From the IMG/VR virus record IMGVR_UViG_3300010334_000001, positions 1 to 64,000 of that record: a DNA stretch of 64,000 nt; one strand, 5' to 3'. The position numbers and the translations under genes are program-made. The notes below the pieces were generated by a model that saw only the letters and a program-made list of their open reading frames with translations, did no database searches and had not been told where the DNA came from. Below, one piece after another: positions 1 through 7,559 of the stretch. Numbering within the stretch: the first letter of the stretch is position 1; every line of letters begins with the position of its first letter. This DNA is from a virus.

Positions 1-745
1 GGTCTTTCCCCCCGATGCTGCCCCATAGGTATGACAAAGAATGCGTCAAAGTACCTAATAGGTCGCTTGAGCGACCCATTGCGGCACGGCCTGCATCATC
101 ATCATCAAAGGCTAGGACGATTACGGAGGGGTTGAGTCGTCGAAGAATGTCGACTTGTGGGGAGTGGATTCCGGCTCCGTAGCAGCCCAAAACTGTCCAG
201 GATTCTGGATGGTCGTGGAGGGCCATGACGTCTCCGGCTCCCTCTACCAGCACGACTACGGGGCGGGGTGTGATGTGCCCGAAGAACGTTGCTGATGTTC
301 GCGATCCGTACGGATAGCGGTATTTGGGGTTGGCGTCCGGGTCACGGACAACAACGCCATTAATCCGTCCAGCTGCGTCCCGAAGCGGGTAGGTCGGGAA
401 ACCTGTGACGGGGTGGGTTCCGCATCTGTAATGGGACGCCACATCTGTGCCGTATCTGGCCGACCAGTAAGGACTGGGTTCGTGGGAGTCGAATAGGTCC
501 AGCCATGATTCCGGATACGTTCGAACAACTGTTTCTCCTTTAAGAGCGTTAATGAGGTCGTCAAGGTTTGGGGCGACGTCTTTACTGTCGACTTGTCCTG
601 CTGCCCCGCACGCGTAACACACCCACACTTTGGATACGACGTTTACCGAAGCCGATGCGTTGGTGTCGTCGTGGACGTGGCATTTGAAAGGGCGTTCAAC
701 TCCTCTTCCTGTGTTGAGTGCTTCCTCAAGGGTGTGTGACTTCAC
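1..745 (-). CDS. DNA primase (zinc-finger plus Toprim), partial, runs off left edge
   Basis: Synthesises RNA primers for phage DNA replication, probably with the helicase upstream. The start is a GTG at 745 that overlaps the TGA of the preceding gene (GTGA). The N-terminus carries a CxxH then CxxC zinc-binding set (near KCHVH and VCYACG), as in CHC2-type primases. Further on there is a Toprim-like stretch: VVLVEGAGDVMAL with the conserved Glu, then VIVLAFDDDDAGR with the Asp cluster. The reading frame is open to base 1, so the C-terminus lies outside the window. Family assignment is from motifs and the DnaB neighbour; the catalytic region is only partly visible. Confidence 0.85.
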   Translation of the reverse strand, partial: MKSHTLEEALNTGRGVERPFKCHVHDDTNASASVNVVSKVWVCYACGAAGQVDSKDVAPNLDDLINALKGETVVRTYPESWLDLFDSHEPSPYWSARYGTDVASHYRCGTHPVTGFPTYPLRDAAGRINGVVVRDPDANPKYRYPYGSRTSATFFGHITPRPVVVLVEGAGDVMALHDHPESWTVLGCYGAGIHSPQVDILRRLNPSVIVLAFDDDDAGRAAMGRSSDLLGTLTHSLSYLWGSIGGKD

Positions 746-1104
746 GACTTGGGTGTCAACGAGCCGTCAGCCAAAGCCTCTGCCAAAGTCTTGCCGACGG
801 GTTTGGGCAGCTTTGTTTGCTTCGGCGCAGGCTCAGGCTCAGGTTCCAAATCGAGGTCATCCCACGCGTCAGCAGATTCACCATCCCCGATGTACTCGTA
901 ATTGACGTACTCCTTGTCGAGGTGTTCTGTTGCGGCAAGAAGCGCTGAACACGCAATTAGTAGTTCTTCAATGTCCTCTTTGAGCATAGAAGTCTCTGCG
1001 CCAGTTGAATGTTTCAAAATTTGCAACGAAAATGCGTCTCCATCGTGACCAATGACCACTTTGTTGCTTGTGTAACCCACGTTAATAATGCAATTAATAT
1101 TCAC
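742..1104 (-). CDS. Hypothetical protein in replication operon
   Basis: About 120 aa, not recognised. I chose the GTG at 1104 because AAGGA lies about six bases upstream and the previous gene stops at 1107. An ATG at 1128 or 1161 in the same frame would overlap the upstream gene and lacks a good ribosome-binding site. The C-terminal half is acidic, with a Glu-Pro repeat (EPEPEPAPK), and ends ALADGSLTPKS, overlapping the primase start. It sits between helicase and primase genes, so a replication-accessory role is possible, but nothing in the sequence proves it. Confidence 0.7.
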   Translation of the reverse strand: MNINCIINVGYTSNKVVIGHDGDAFSLQILKHSTGAETSMLKEDIEELLIACSALLAATEHLDKEYVNYEYIGDGESADAWDDLDLEPEPEPAPKQTKLPKPVGKTLAEALADGSLTPKS

Positions 1105-1106
1105 TC

Positions 1107-1292
1107 TTATTCCTTTTCTGTCTGCCATTGACTTGGTAGGAAACCGCCTTTGGACAGCCATCCGTCCAAAGCGGCAAGATGTTCAATAAGTTCAATCACG
1201 TTGTCGTAATCGATAAGGGAGTGCGTGTCCAGATCGTTTTGGACTTTCTCCAACGCTGTTCTGACGTTGTGTAATGCGACATCAGGGTCCAT
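1107..1292 (-). CDS. Small hypothetical protein
   Basis: About 61 aa starting MDPDVALHNV, with the ATG at 1292 overlapping the last bases of the helicase gene. Predicted to be mostly helical and soluble; no family recognised. A longer reading of the same frame starts at 1364 but would lie well inside the helicase gene. Translationally coupled position in the leftward replication operon. Confidence 0.6.
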   Translation of the reverse strand: MDPDVALHNVRTALEKVQNDLDTHSLIDYDNVIELIEHLAALDGWLSKGGFLPSQWQTEKE

Positions 1293-1296
1293 GGGT

Positions 1297-2565
1297 TCAG
1301 CCTTCGTCTTGGGCAATGTCTTGCTCAATGAGCTCGAATGCCTTATCTCGGTCGATTTCTCCAAACTTCCCGTTGGCCGGGTCGAGGATGACGTGCCATC
1401 TACGGCCGGCGTTTCCGTGCCTGTTTTTGGCCAGATTGCACATCAGTACGCGGCGGGATTCCCGACGCATCGTGATCACTACGTCCGCGTCACGACCTAA
1501 CTGGTCGGATTCAGCCAAATGTTCGGCTCCAGGGGCTTTTTCTGAGTTGGCTCCTGCGCGGTTGATTTGGGCAGCCGAAATGATGGGAATGGAATGGGCA
1601 AGGGCTGTTTGCTTCAGTTCCTTGCTAATTCCTGCCGCGGACTGCCAATGCTCGGCATTACGTGACATGGAAGCAGTGGGCTTCATGAGGGTCGCGTAAT
1701 CGATCACGGTGATGGTTTCTGGGGCGTGACAGGCAGCAATCTCAGTAGCGTCCAAAGGCCCGTAAGAAGGGTCTCTGATGTAGATCGATCCGTTGGTTTG
1801 CTGCCATTCGTTGAGACGTTCCATCCGCTCATCGTTGGGGAGTTGATGGAAGTTCGGCACGTCCCTTAGGGCGATGCGATGTAACCGGTCAGCGACTTCT
1901 TCTTCGGTCATTTCAAGGCTGAAGAAGTTCACGTTCCAGCCTGCTTCGGCTGCTGCGACAGCCATTTGTTGCAGGATCCACGATTTGCCCACGCTGAGGC
2001 GGGCTGCCACGAACCACAGGTTTCCGGGCCTGATGCCGCCCGTGATTTGTTCTAGTGAGTCGTTGTGGTTGAGGCAGACGGGCGCGGGTTGAAAGTCCAT
2101 GCTCGCGCGCGTGTCGATCTCTGAGAAGGACCGCCCCATTTTGGCTCGTGGGGTGGAGGTGCGGATGACTTCGTTGAGTTCCGCGAGGGCCTTGTGGTAG
2201 TCGTCTTCACCAAGGTGCCTGATGGCTGAAAGCATTCCGCTTCGCATGTTTCGGGTCATGGTGTCGATGGACAGTTGTTCGGCCGTCCAGCTGAGATATC
2301 CGTCGTCGACTTGCGGCTCATGGGTGTAGGGGAAGGAAGGGAATCTGCTGGTGATCATCTGCGCCGTGGGCGATTTGCCGGCGTGTGTTTGGTAGTCGGT
2401 GCAGAAGGTGTGGACTTGCTGCCAGGACGTGAAGTGCCTGTCGGAGATTCCGTGTTTTGAGGGCACATAGGTGCCTGAGTCGATGAGGGCCGAGATGTAG
2501 ATGGCCTCCGGGGATAGTTCGTTGGGCTGCCGGGAGGCCATGTCGTAGATGTTTGCTGTGCTCAT
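1297..2565 (-). CDS. DnaB-type replicative helicase
   Basis: A 422-aa RecA-fold helicase, slightly shorter than bacterial DnaB, that would unwind DNA at the phage fork. The N-terminal ~150 residues resemble the DnaB helical domain. GGIRPGNLWFVAARLSVGKS (about residues 177-196) carries the Walker A, in which ARLSVGKS replaces the usual GxxGxGKS. A Walker B-like TITVIDYATLM and the motif NFFSLEM (H1a region) follow. The start is ATG 2565 with AAGGAG just upstream. It is the first gene of the leftward operon that continues into the primase; its promoter must lie in the 2566-3345 gap. Confidence 0.9.
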   Translation of the reverse strand: MSTANIYDMASRQPNELSPEAIYISALIDSGTYVPSKHGISDRHFTSWQQVHTFCTDYQTHAGKSPTAQMITSRFPSFPYTHEPQVDDGYLSWTAEQLSIDTMTRNMRSGMLSAIRHLGEDDYHKALAELNEVIRTSTPRAKMGRSFSEIDTRASMDFQPAPVCLNHNDSLEQITGGIRPGNLWFVAARLSVGKSWILQQMAVAAAEAGWNVNFFSLEMTEEEVADRLHRIALRDVPNFHQLPNDERMERLNEWQQTNGSIYIRDPSYGPLDATEIAACHAPETITVIDYATLMKPTASMSRNAEHWQSAAGISKELKQTALAHSIPIISAAQINRAGANSEKAPGAEHLAESDQLGRDADVVITMRRESRRVLMCNLAKNRHGNAGRRWHVILDPANGKFGEIDRDKAFELIEQDIAQDEG

Positions 2566-2639
2566 GTGGTCTCCTTGATCCGGCTTATGTGGATCTGCAT
2601 GCTGTTTCTAAGTGGACCCCCATCCTGTACCTAGACGTA

Positions 2640-2652
2640 TCAGAATGCCTCA
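2640..2652 (+). promoter_or_regulatory. 13-bp dispersed motif, site 1 (TCAGAATGCCTCA)
   Basis: Exact copy of the consensus found repeatedly in intergenic gaps of this genome. It lies about 75 bp upstream of the helicase start, so on the helicase-sense strand it reads TGAGGCATTCTGA. A regulatory role (operator/stoperator) is inferred from distribution. Confidence 0.6.
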
Positions 2653-2715
2653 TTACCGGGTAACGATTCGGGATCGAGGACATAACAAAGCCCCGGGGGG
2701 TAACCAGGGGTACTT

Positions 2716-2785
2716 GTAACGCGTTACGGAACGCTCAATAAACCCAATGAACCCAATAAGCCCAAGTAGACAGGGTTGTTTGGGA
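2716..2785. repeat. Palindrome plus iteron block, copy 1
   Basis: Begins with the perfect 12-bp palindrome GTAACGCGTTAC (2716-2727). Three CCCAATAAA-like iterons follow, then a GGGTTGTTTGGG arm that can pair imperfectly with the last iterons. The second copy starts exactly 144 bp later and aligns over about 65 bp. Confidence 0.75.
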
Positions 2786-2859
2786 GCTTTCTTCAAAGAC
2801 TTGAGTGGCTTGATTTGCTCGATACTTAGCTGAGCAAAGCGAGGAATCAGGGAGTTCAT

Positions 2860-2932
2860 GTCACGCGTGACGGGACACCCAATAAACCCAATAAACCCAA
2901 CAAACCCTCTAAAACAGGGGTTGGTTGGGAGG
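2860..2932. repeat. Palindrome plus iteron block, copy 2
   Basis: Begins with the perfect 12-bp palindrome GTCACGCGTGAC (2860-2871). CCCAATAAA-type iterons with roughly nine-base period follow, then GGGGTTGGTTGGG, which can fold back on CCCAACAAACCCT. Related to copy 1 at 2716, with palindrome centre and iterons conserved. Confidence 0.75.
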
Positions 2933-3345
2933 TTTAAAAGATTTGCTCAAGACATAAAAAGAGCTGTTACAAGCTTTTGAAGGAAGGCATACGTTCCCCC
3001 TCCCCAGATAGAAGCAATACTAGACCAAAACAGTTGCAGAATGCAACACAAAGTTCACCAAAGACACAATACTAAGACACCGTGATACCACCAGAAACAA
3101 ACTGCACTTGACAACCCCAGTAGACTTCCGTAGCGAAGGCTGAACAAGCCGGCATGCAAACAACAAGAAACAAACACCACACACCAACATAAAAAACACC
3201 CACCCCACCACCAACCACAAACACACCACCCACAAAACACCACGCCAGACAGCCGAGCTACTAACAAACAACCCCCAACACACTCACAAAAACACACCGA
3301 AACACCTAATACCAAAAAGATGCAAAATGTGTCACCATGTAGCAC

Positions 3346-3636
3346 ATGGACAGATGGGAACAGGCCTACCAGGCCTACCACTCACAAAACCCGCAAGTGT
3401 TTACGTACCTCGAGAAGCTCATACGTGAACTAAGAAACGCAGGCGTCACCAAAACCGGTATGAGCCTGTTGTTTGGCCGTCTCAGATGGGACATGGCCCT
3501 CTCCACGAACAAGACCGACGATTTCAAAATCAACGAGAACTTGTCGTGCCTGTATGCCCGAGAACTCATCAAAGCCCACCCCGAATGGGAAGGCATGTTT
3601 GAACTCAGGGCCCGCCGCACTAAGGAGGCAGCATGA
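3346..3636 (+). CDS. Small conserved-looking hypothetical protein, first rightward gene
   Basis: 96 aa, charged and mostly helical, beginning MDRWEQAYQAYHSQ. No domain recognised. It opens the rightward operon and overlaps the next gene by four bases (ATGA). No clear Shine-Dalgarno precedes the ATG, so a leaderless or short-leader transcript is possible. Its place just before terminase might suggest a packaging accessory, but this is only position-based. Confidence 0.75.
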   Translation: MDRWEQAYQAYHSQNPQVFTYLEKLIRELRNAGVTKTGMSLLFGRLRWDMALSTNKTDDFKINENLSCLYARELIKAHPEWEGMFELRARRTKEAA

Positions 3637-3896
3637 GTATCCACGAAATCCCTGCACCGCCTGTCAATGAGATTCCTCAGGTTCCTGCTATCGACTACTC
3701 CCGGGCTGTTGTCCCGTTGGAGTGGTACGAGGACGTCAAGAGTTGGGCGTACATGAAAGGCCGTCAAGACGCTGCTGAAGCGTGGCTGACTTTTGTCAGC
3801 GCCCACACGTGTTTCGAGGACGATGAGATGCTTCAGGTCCTTCGTGGATCAGCAAACACCGTCAGTCAGTGCGTGAGCGTGGAGCCGGGGCTGTGA
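3633..3896 (+). CDS. Small hypothetical protein
   Basis: 87 aa, starting at ATG 3633 after a strong AAGGAGG. The first part is Pro-rich and includes a VPLEWYEDVKSWAYMKGRQDAAEAW stretch that looks like an ordered helix. Not recognised. Overlaps the next gene as GTGA. Confidence 0.75.
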   Translation: MSIHEIPAPPVNEIPQVPAIDYSRAVVPLEWYEDVKSWAYMKGRQDAAEAWLTFVSAHTCFEDDEMLQVLRGSANTVSQCVSVEPGL

Positions 3897-3994
3897 AGCA
3901 GTTTCTTGGTCGCTGGAAGAAGGACAAGAAGACTGGCGATCTTGTGTGGCGTTGGAAGCTGCGTAAAGCCAAGCGATACAAGGTTGACTCGTGA
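3893..3994 (+). CDS. Very small basic protein (33 aa)
   Basis: Short frame from GTG 3893, overlapping the stop of the previous gene and the start of the next one. Extremely rich in Lys, Arg and Trp (WKKDKK, WRWKLRKAKRYK), which suggests nucleic-acid or membrane contact. Support is the tight coupling on both sides; function unknown. Confidence 0.5.
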   Translation: MKQFLGRWKKDKKTGDLVWRWKLRKAKRYKVDS

Positions 3995-4113
3995 GCCGCT
4001 GGCCATATCAAAACGGATATACCAGCGGTTACCGTGATGGCGTCATTCTCGGCGGAATCATGGGTTTTCTTGCCGGTGGCGCCATGGTGGCCATCGGTTT
4101 GCTGGTTTTCTAG
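3991..4113 (+). CDS. 40-aa single-span membrane protein
   Basis: Starts at GTG 3991 (GTGA overlap with the 33-aa gene) and ends directly before the terminase ATG. A short polar N-terminus precedes one long hydrophobic Gly-rich helix (residues about 18-40, VILGGIMGFLAGGAMVAIGLLVF), with no polar tail. Role unknown. Confidence 0.6.
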   Translation: MSRWPYQNGYTSGYRDGVILGGIMGFLAGGAMVAIGLLVF

Positions 4114-5646
4114 ATGACAGAGATCTTGCTGGACGAGAACGACAACAGGGTCTACCCCAGGCTTCATTTGCCGCGGCCTCCCCGGGATAAAGAGGAGTTG
4201 TGGTGGGTGGTCAAGCGTTTGTGGGGCGTGGAAATTCCTCGGGTGAAGGTGTGCCCGGATCACGTAGCACCGTTCGACGCGTTTGCTGAGGGCTATTTCG
4301 GCAATCAGTCAAACTGGGCTTTGTGGTACGGATCTCGAGGTACAGGTAAGTCACTCATGCTGGCATTGCTGGCGTTGACGAAGGCTGCCGTGTTGGAGAT
4401 CAACGTGGCTTTGCTGGGTGGCTCAATGGCGCAGTCGCAGAACGTGCAAGAGCACATTGAGAATTTGCTGTTGTTTCCTGCTGCCCCGGTGTATGCGGTG
4501 GCGTCTCAGATTCAAACCCAGATCACGTTTACGGGCGGTAACTGGATTAGGCCGTTGCCGGCGTCTCAAAAGACTGTTCGTGGCCCTCACCCGCAGATGA
4601 CGGCTTTGGATGAGATCGATGAGATGGAACGCAAGGTGTATGACGCTGCCATGGGGCAGGCGATGGCCAAACCCAATGCGCGGGGGATTGTGATCCCGGA
4701 AATGGTGGTGGCCTCGTCAACGTGGCAGAACCCCGTGGGGACGTTCCAGTCAGTGCGTGACGAGGCGTTGAGTAAGGGCCTACCTGTACGGACGTGGTGT
4801 TTTCGCGAGGTGCTGAAGACCGATGACAATCCTTCGGGCTGGATGGACCCGGCGTTCATTGAACGTAAGAGGGCTTCGGTTCCTGCTGAATTGTTTCGCG
4901 TCGAGTATGAGCTGGGTGAGCCCGCTGGCGGGTCGCGCGCGTTCGATCTGGAGAAACTCAATAAGTGCTTTGTTGATATGGACACAGTTGATGAGCGTCA
5001 TGCCGGTAACGACGACCTGTGGGTATTTGAGGAGCCTCGTAATGATGCCTGGTATGCGGTAGGGGCTGACTGGGCTAAAGAGAAGGACAAGACGGTCATT
5101 GTGGTGGCCCGTACGGATGTTAAGCCTCACAGGATTGTGTATTTGAGGCGGGTAAATAAGCGCCCGTGGCCGGAAATGGCTGACATGTTCAATGACGTAC
5201 TGAATTCATATCAGGCTGTGGCAGCTCATGACGGCACAGGTATCGGCAACGTGGTCAATGACTTGATCGATGAACGTGCCCGCAAAATCCTCATGATTGG
5301 GCGTGCTCGAACCCAATTGCTAGTGGAGTACATCTCGGCTGTGGAAAACGGCGAGTACCTGATGCCGTCAAATACGCCTGCATTTGACTCCCACAAGGGG
5401 ACAACGGTGGAAGAGGTGTATGCCCCTGGCCGGTGGAATTCCCATTTGGCTGACGACGTGGCGGCTTTCGCGATCATGCACAATGCGGCTTCAAAGCAAC
5501 CTCCTCCTGCGGGTATGGAGGGAGTCAAGAAGTCTCCGATGAGGTTTGTGAAGATCCCGGACGCTTCGGAGGCGTTTTATGACACTTCTATTTCGGGAGA
5601 AGTTTCCGTTCAGTCTGAAGGTGACAACCCTTATCTTGTGACGTGA
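4114..5646 (+). CDS. Terminase large subunit (TerL)
   Basis: 510-aa packaging motor and nuclease. Walker A is GSRGTGKS at residues 73-80. Walker B is MTALDEID at about 164-171, with the catalytic acidic pair. The C-terminal nuclease fold shows VGADWAKEKDKT and AAHDGTGIGN, the expected acidic metal-binding positions, and a late DDVAAFAIMH. It cuts the concatemer and drives DNA into the prohead through the portal. The likely small subunit is not next door but about 59 kb away on the minus strand (63110-63589), or a neighbour across the genome ends. Confidence 0.95.
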   Translation: MTEILLDENDNRVYPRLHLPRPPRDKEELWWVVKRLWGVEIPRVKVCPDHVAPFDAFAEGYFGNQSNWALWYGSRGTGKSLMLALLALTKAAVLEINVALLGGSMAQSQNVQEHIENLLLFPAAPVYAVASQIQTQITFTGGNWIRPLPASQKTVRGPHPQMTALDEIDEMERKVYDAAMGQAMAKPNARGIVIPEMVVASSTWQNPVGTFQSVRDEALSKGLPVRTWCFREVLKTDDNPSGWMDPAFIERKRASVPAELFRVEYELGEPAGGSRAFDLEKLNKCFVDMDTVDERHAGNDDLWVFEEPRNDAWYAVGADWAKEKDKTVIVVARTDVKPHRIVYLRRVNKRPWPEMADMFNDVLNSYQAVAAHDGTGIGNVVNDLIDERARKILMIGRARTQLLVEYISAVENGEYLMPSNTPAFDSHKGTTVEEVYAPGRWNSHLADDVAAFAIMHNAASKQPPPAGMEGVKKSPMRFVKIPDASEAFYDTSISGEVSVQSEGDNPYLVT

Positions 5647-5650
5647 TGCC

Positions 5651-5679
5651 TCAGAACGCCTAGTATTGAGGCATCCTGA
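5651..5679. promoter_or_regulatory. 13-bp dispersed motif, sites 2a and 2b (inverted pair)
   Basis: 5651-5663 reads TCAGAACGCCTAG on plus. 5667-5679 reads TCAGGATGCCTCA on minus. Together they make an inverted repeat with TGCCTCA/TGAGGCA arms (5648-5654 and 5667-5673) in the only gap between terminase and the first fibre gene. TAGTAT in the centre could be a -10 element. Confidence 0.6.
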
Positions 5680-5698
5680 ATCATCGTGGAGGGGTTTT

Positions 5699-6007
5699 AT
5701 GCCAGACGCTGGGCATTCCTACACGCCTACCGGCAGGTCGGTGGTGTTCAACGTTCCGGCGTATGCGGACGTCGCCGATCTTCGGGCGCTGTTTCAGCTT
5801 TTTGCTGACACGTCCGCTGGCTTGTATGAGGCCCCCGTGGCGGTGTCAACGGCAAACAGGCCTGCTAGCCCGTTTACAAACCAGTTGATTTTCGACACCA
5901 CGCTGCACCAGATCTTGTACTGGAGCGGATCGGCGTGGGTTCAGGTGACTGGCTCCTCCGGCGGCGGGGCCTCTTTTGGTGACATGTTTCTATTGATGGG
6001 AGCCTGA
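5699..6007 (+). CDS. Small tail-fibre or virion surface protein
   Basis: 102 aa from ATG 5699, chosen over an in-frame start at 5666 because GGAGGGG lies seven bases upstream. The middle (PFTNQLIFDTTLHQILYWSG then AWVQV) is the short repeat-like motif often seen in phage fibre proteins. The C-terminus is Gly-rich and hydrophobic. First gene of the fibre cluster; exact location in the virion unknown. Confidence 0.7.
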   Translation: MPDAGHSYTPTGRSVVFNVPAYADVADLRALFQLFADTSAGLYEAPVAVSTANRPASPFTNQLIFDTTLHQILYWSGSAWVQVTGSSGGGASFGDMFLLMGA

Positions 6008-6008
6008 C

Positions 6009-6353
6009 ATGGCGGCGACATACAAGCAGCTTGGCGCTGCTGCAGGTAACGGTACGATTGGCTCGGCTGTGCAGTTGTACGCAGCTTCAGGTACTGCGGG
6101 AACCTCCACAGTCATTTCTAGCATTGTGATCTGCAATACGTCAGGCTCTAGCGCCACGTACACGATCGCTATCAACACGGCCACAGCCACGTATGCGGCG
6201 GGCAAGTATGTCGTGTATCAGTCCACGATTGCGGGTAACGACACTGTTGCGTTGACCCTTGGTCTGGTGATGGACCCGACCGCCCGCTACCTAAATGTGT
6301 CTACAAGCGCATCGACGGTGAACATCAGCGCGTATGGCGTGGAGAATTCGTAA
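6009..6353 (+). CDS. Small beta-rich virion protein
   Basis: 114 aa, Thr/Ser/Ala-rich with alternating hydrophobic residues (VISSIVICNTSG, ATYTIAINTAT, TARYLNVST), predicted all-beta. This pattern is common in small head or tail decoration proteins of actinobacterial phages. Overlaps the next gene by one base. Family not identified. Confidence 0.7.
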   Translation: MAATYKQLGAAAGNGTIGSAVQLYAASGTAGTSTVISSIVICNTSGSSATYTIAINTATATYAAGKYVVYQSTIAGNDTVALTLGLVMDPTARYLNVSTSASTVNISAYGVENS

Positions 6354-7342
6354 TGACGATTTCTCGACTGGTCACTAATAAGACAGGGTTTTTCCCTGGC
6401 GGAACTATTGGCTGGGATGTTGCGACGACGGCGTCGGGTGACGGCAATGTGACGTTGACGTGGCCTGCTATTCCGAATGCCACGGGTTACTTGGTTCAGG
6501 TTTCGGGCCAGTCTGCAATTGACGTTGGCAACGTGTTGACGTACTCGGTAACTGGCTTGACCGTGGGAAGTTCGTACACGTTCACGGTTGCCGGTTACGA
6601 CGCTAGCAACACTTTCTCGGGCATTTGCTCACCCAAAACTCAAACAGTTACGGCATTCAACGCTGGTTCGGGTGGCACTCTGACGACGGTCACGAATTAC
6701 AACGGCACAGGTCAGACGTGGAACGTGCACAAATTTACATCTTCTGGAGCTTTCACTGTTACACGAGCCGTAAGTGCATTCAATTTGCTACTTGTGGGAG
6801 CCGGATATAACGGAACAGGTTCTTCCACTTCCTCTCAAGTAATCATGTCCGGCGGCAATGGCGGTTATGTTAATAGCACAACTGCCACGTTGTCGGTGGG
6901 TTCAAATACGGTAACTGTTGGTGCCGCTAACGGAAATGCCAGCCTTGTTTCTTCGACATCAAGTGCCAGTGGATCAATTGTTGGTAACGGCGGTGGAGCA
7001 ACCATTATCGGAAATGGCGCGCAATCAGGTGGAAACGGTTATTTGAGCACTATTACCGGTACTTCAACTTATTACGCCGGTGGCGGTGGCGGTGGCGGTG
7101 GCGCAGATGACGGTAACTGCGGATACTCGGGCGCCTCTGGCGGTTCTGGTGGCGGTGGCACTGGAGGGCACGGCTCCGATTTCAATAACAACAATTGCTA
7201 TTCCAGCGGGTCTGCGGGTACCGCAAACACTGGCGGTGGTGGTGGTGGTGGCGGTAGCGCAGGCGACCGTGGATACAACAGTGGTCATTCCGGTGGTGCT
7301 GGCGGTTCGGGCGTTGTCATTATCGCGTACAGGACCGCGTGA
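6353..7342 (+). CDS. Tail-fibre-like protein, FN3 domain plus Gly-rich C-terminus
   Basis: 329 aa. Residues about 30-95 look like a fibronectin type III domain (WPAIPNATGYLVQV, YSVTGLTVGSSYTFTVAGYD). The C-terminal half is a Gly-rich domain with runs of seven or more Gly ending GGSGVVIIAYRTA. That ending is typical of Gly-rich phage tip or fibre proteins and is shared with the protein at 7560. Probably binds the cell surface. Confidence 0.8.
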   Translation: MTISRLVTNKTGFFPGGTIGWDVATTASGDGNVTLTWPAIPNATGYLVQVSGQSAIDVGNVLTYSVTGLTVGSSYTFTVAGYDASNTFSGICSPKTQTVTAFNAGSGGTLTTVTNYNGTGQTWNVHKFTSSGAFTVTRAVSAFNLLLVGAGYNGTGSSTSSQVIMSGGNGGYVNSTTATLSVGSNTVTVGAANGNASLVSSTSSASGSIVGNGGGATIIGNGAQSGGNGYLSTITGTSTYYAGGGGGGGGADDGNCGYSGASGGSGGGGTGGHGSDFNNNNCYSSGSAGTANTGGGGGGGGSAGDRGYNSGHSGGAGGSGVVIIAYRTA

Positions 7343-7557
7343 TGAATCCTGATCTTGATTACGACGATGTCAGTGTCATGACGATGCTGAATCCTTTTGA
7401 GGAGTACCTCAGTAGGGCTGACCGTAAGGCACGTCTTGAGGCGTGTAAGGGATGTGAGTTGTTTAAGTCGTTTACTCGTCAGTGTTCTTCGTGTGGGTGT
7501 TTCATGCCGGCGAAGACGTGGCTGGCTCGAGCTAAGTGTCCTCAAGGGGTGTGGTGA
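7342..7557 (+). CDS. Small Cys-rich (zinc-binding) protein
   Basis: About 71 aa. Cysteines are arranged CxxC, CxxCxC and a final C (EACKGCELF, QCSSCGCFMPAKTWL, KCPQGVW). This pattern is frequent in small phage proteins found among tail genes and probably binds a metal ion. Translation may start at GTG 7339 or ATG 7342, both overlapping the previous stop. Confidence 0.75.
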   Translation: MNPDLDYDDVSVMTMLNPFEEYLSRADRKARLEACKGCELFKSFTRQCSSCGCFMPAKTWLARAKCPQGVW

Positions 7558-7559
7558 TT

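Larger units (their letters stand above)
2566..3345. other. 780-bp gene-free divergent control region
   Basis: No convincing gene on either strand. It separates the leftward replication operon from the rightward structural operon. It holds one 13-bp dispersed motif (2640-2652), two long related repeat blocks each led by a 12-bp palindrome (2716-2785 and 2860-2932), and an A/C-rich low-complexity tract at about 3150-3310. Promoters for both operons must be here or nearby, and the palindrome-plus-iteron arrangement would also suit a replication origin; neither role is shown. Confidence 0.7.

Noticed and set aside
2653-2859. 68-residue minus-strand frame through the iteron block
   Set aside because: It is produced by the CCCAATAAA repeats (reading GLIGFIGFI) and by a palindrome. 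The second repeat copy has stops in the equivalent frame, so the region is better seen as non-coding.
3020-3381. Overlapping minus-strand hydrophobic frames rich in Cys, Val and Trp
   Set aside because: They are translations of an A/C-rich low-complexity tract, with no ribosome-binding site and two frames open at once.
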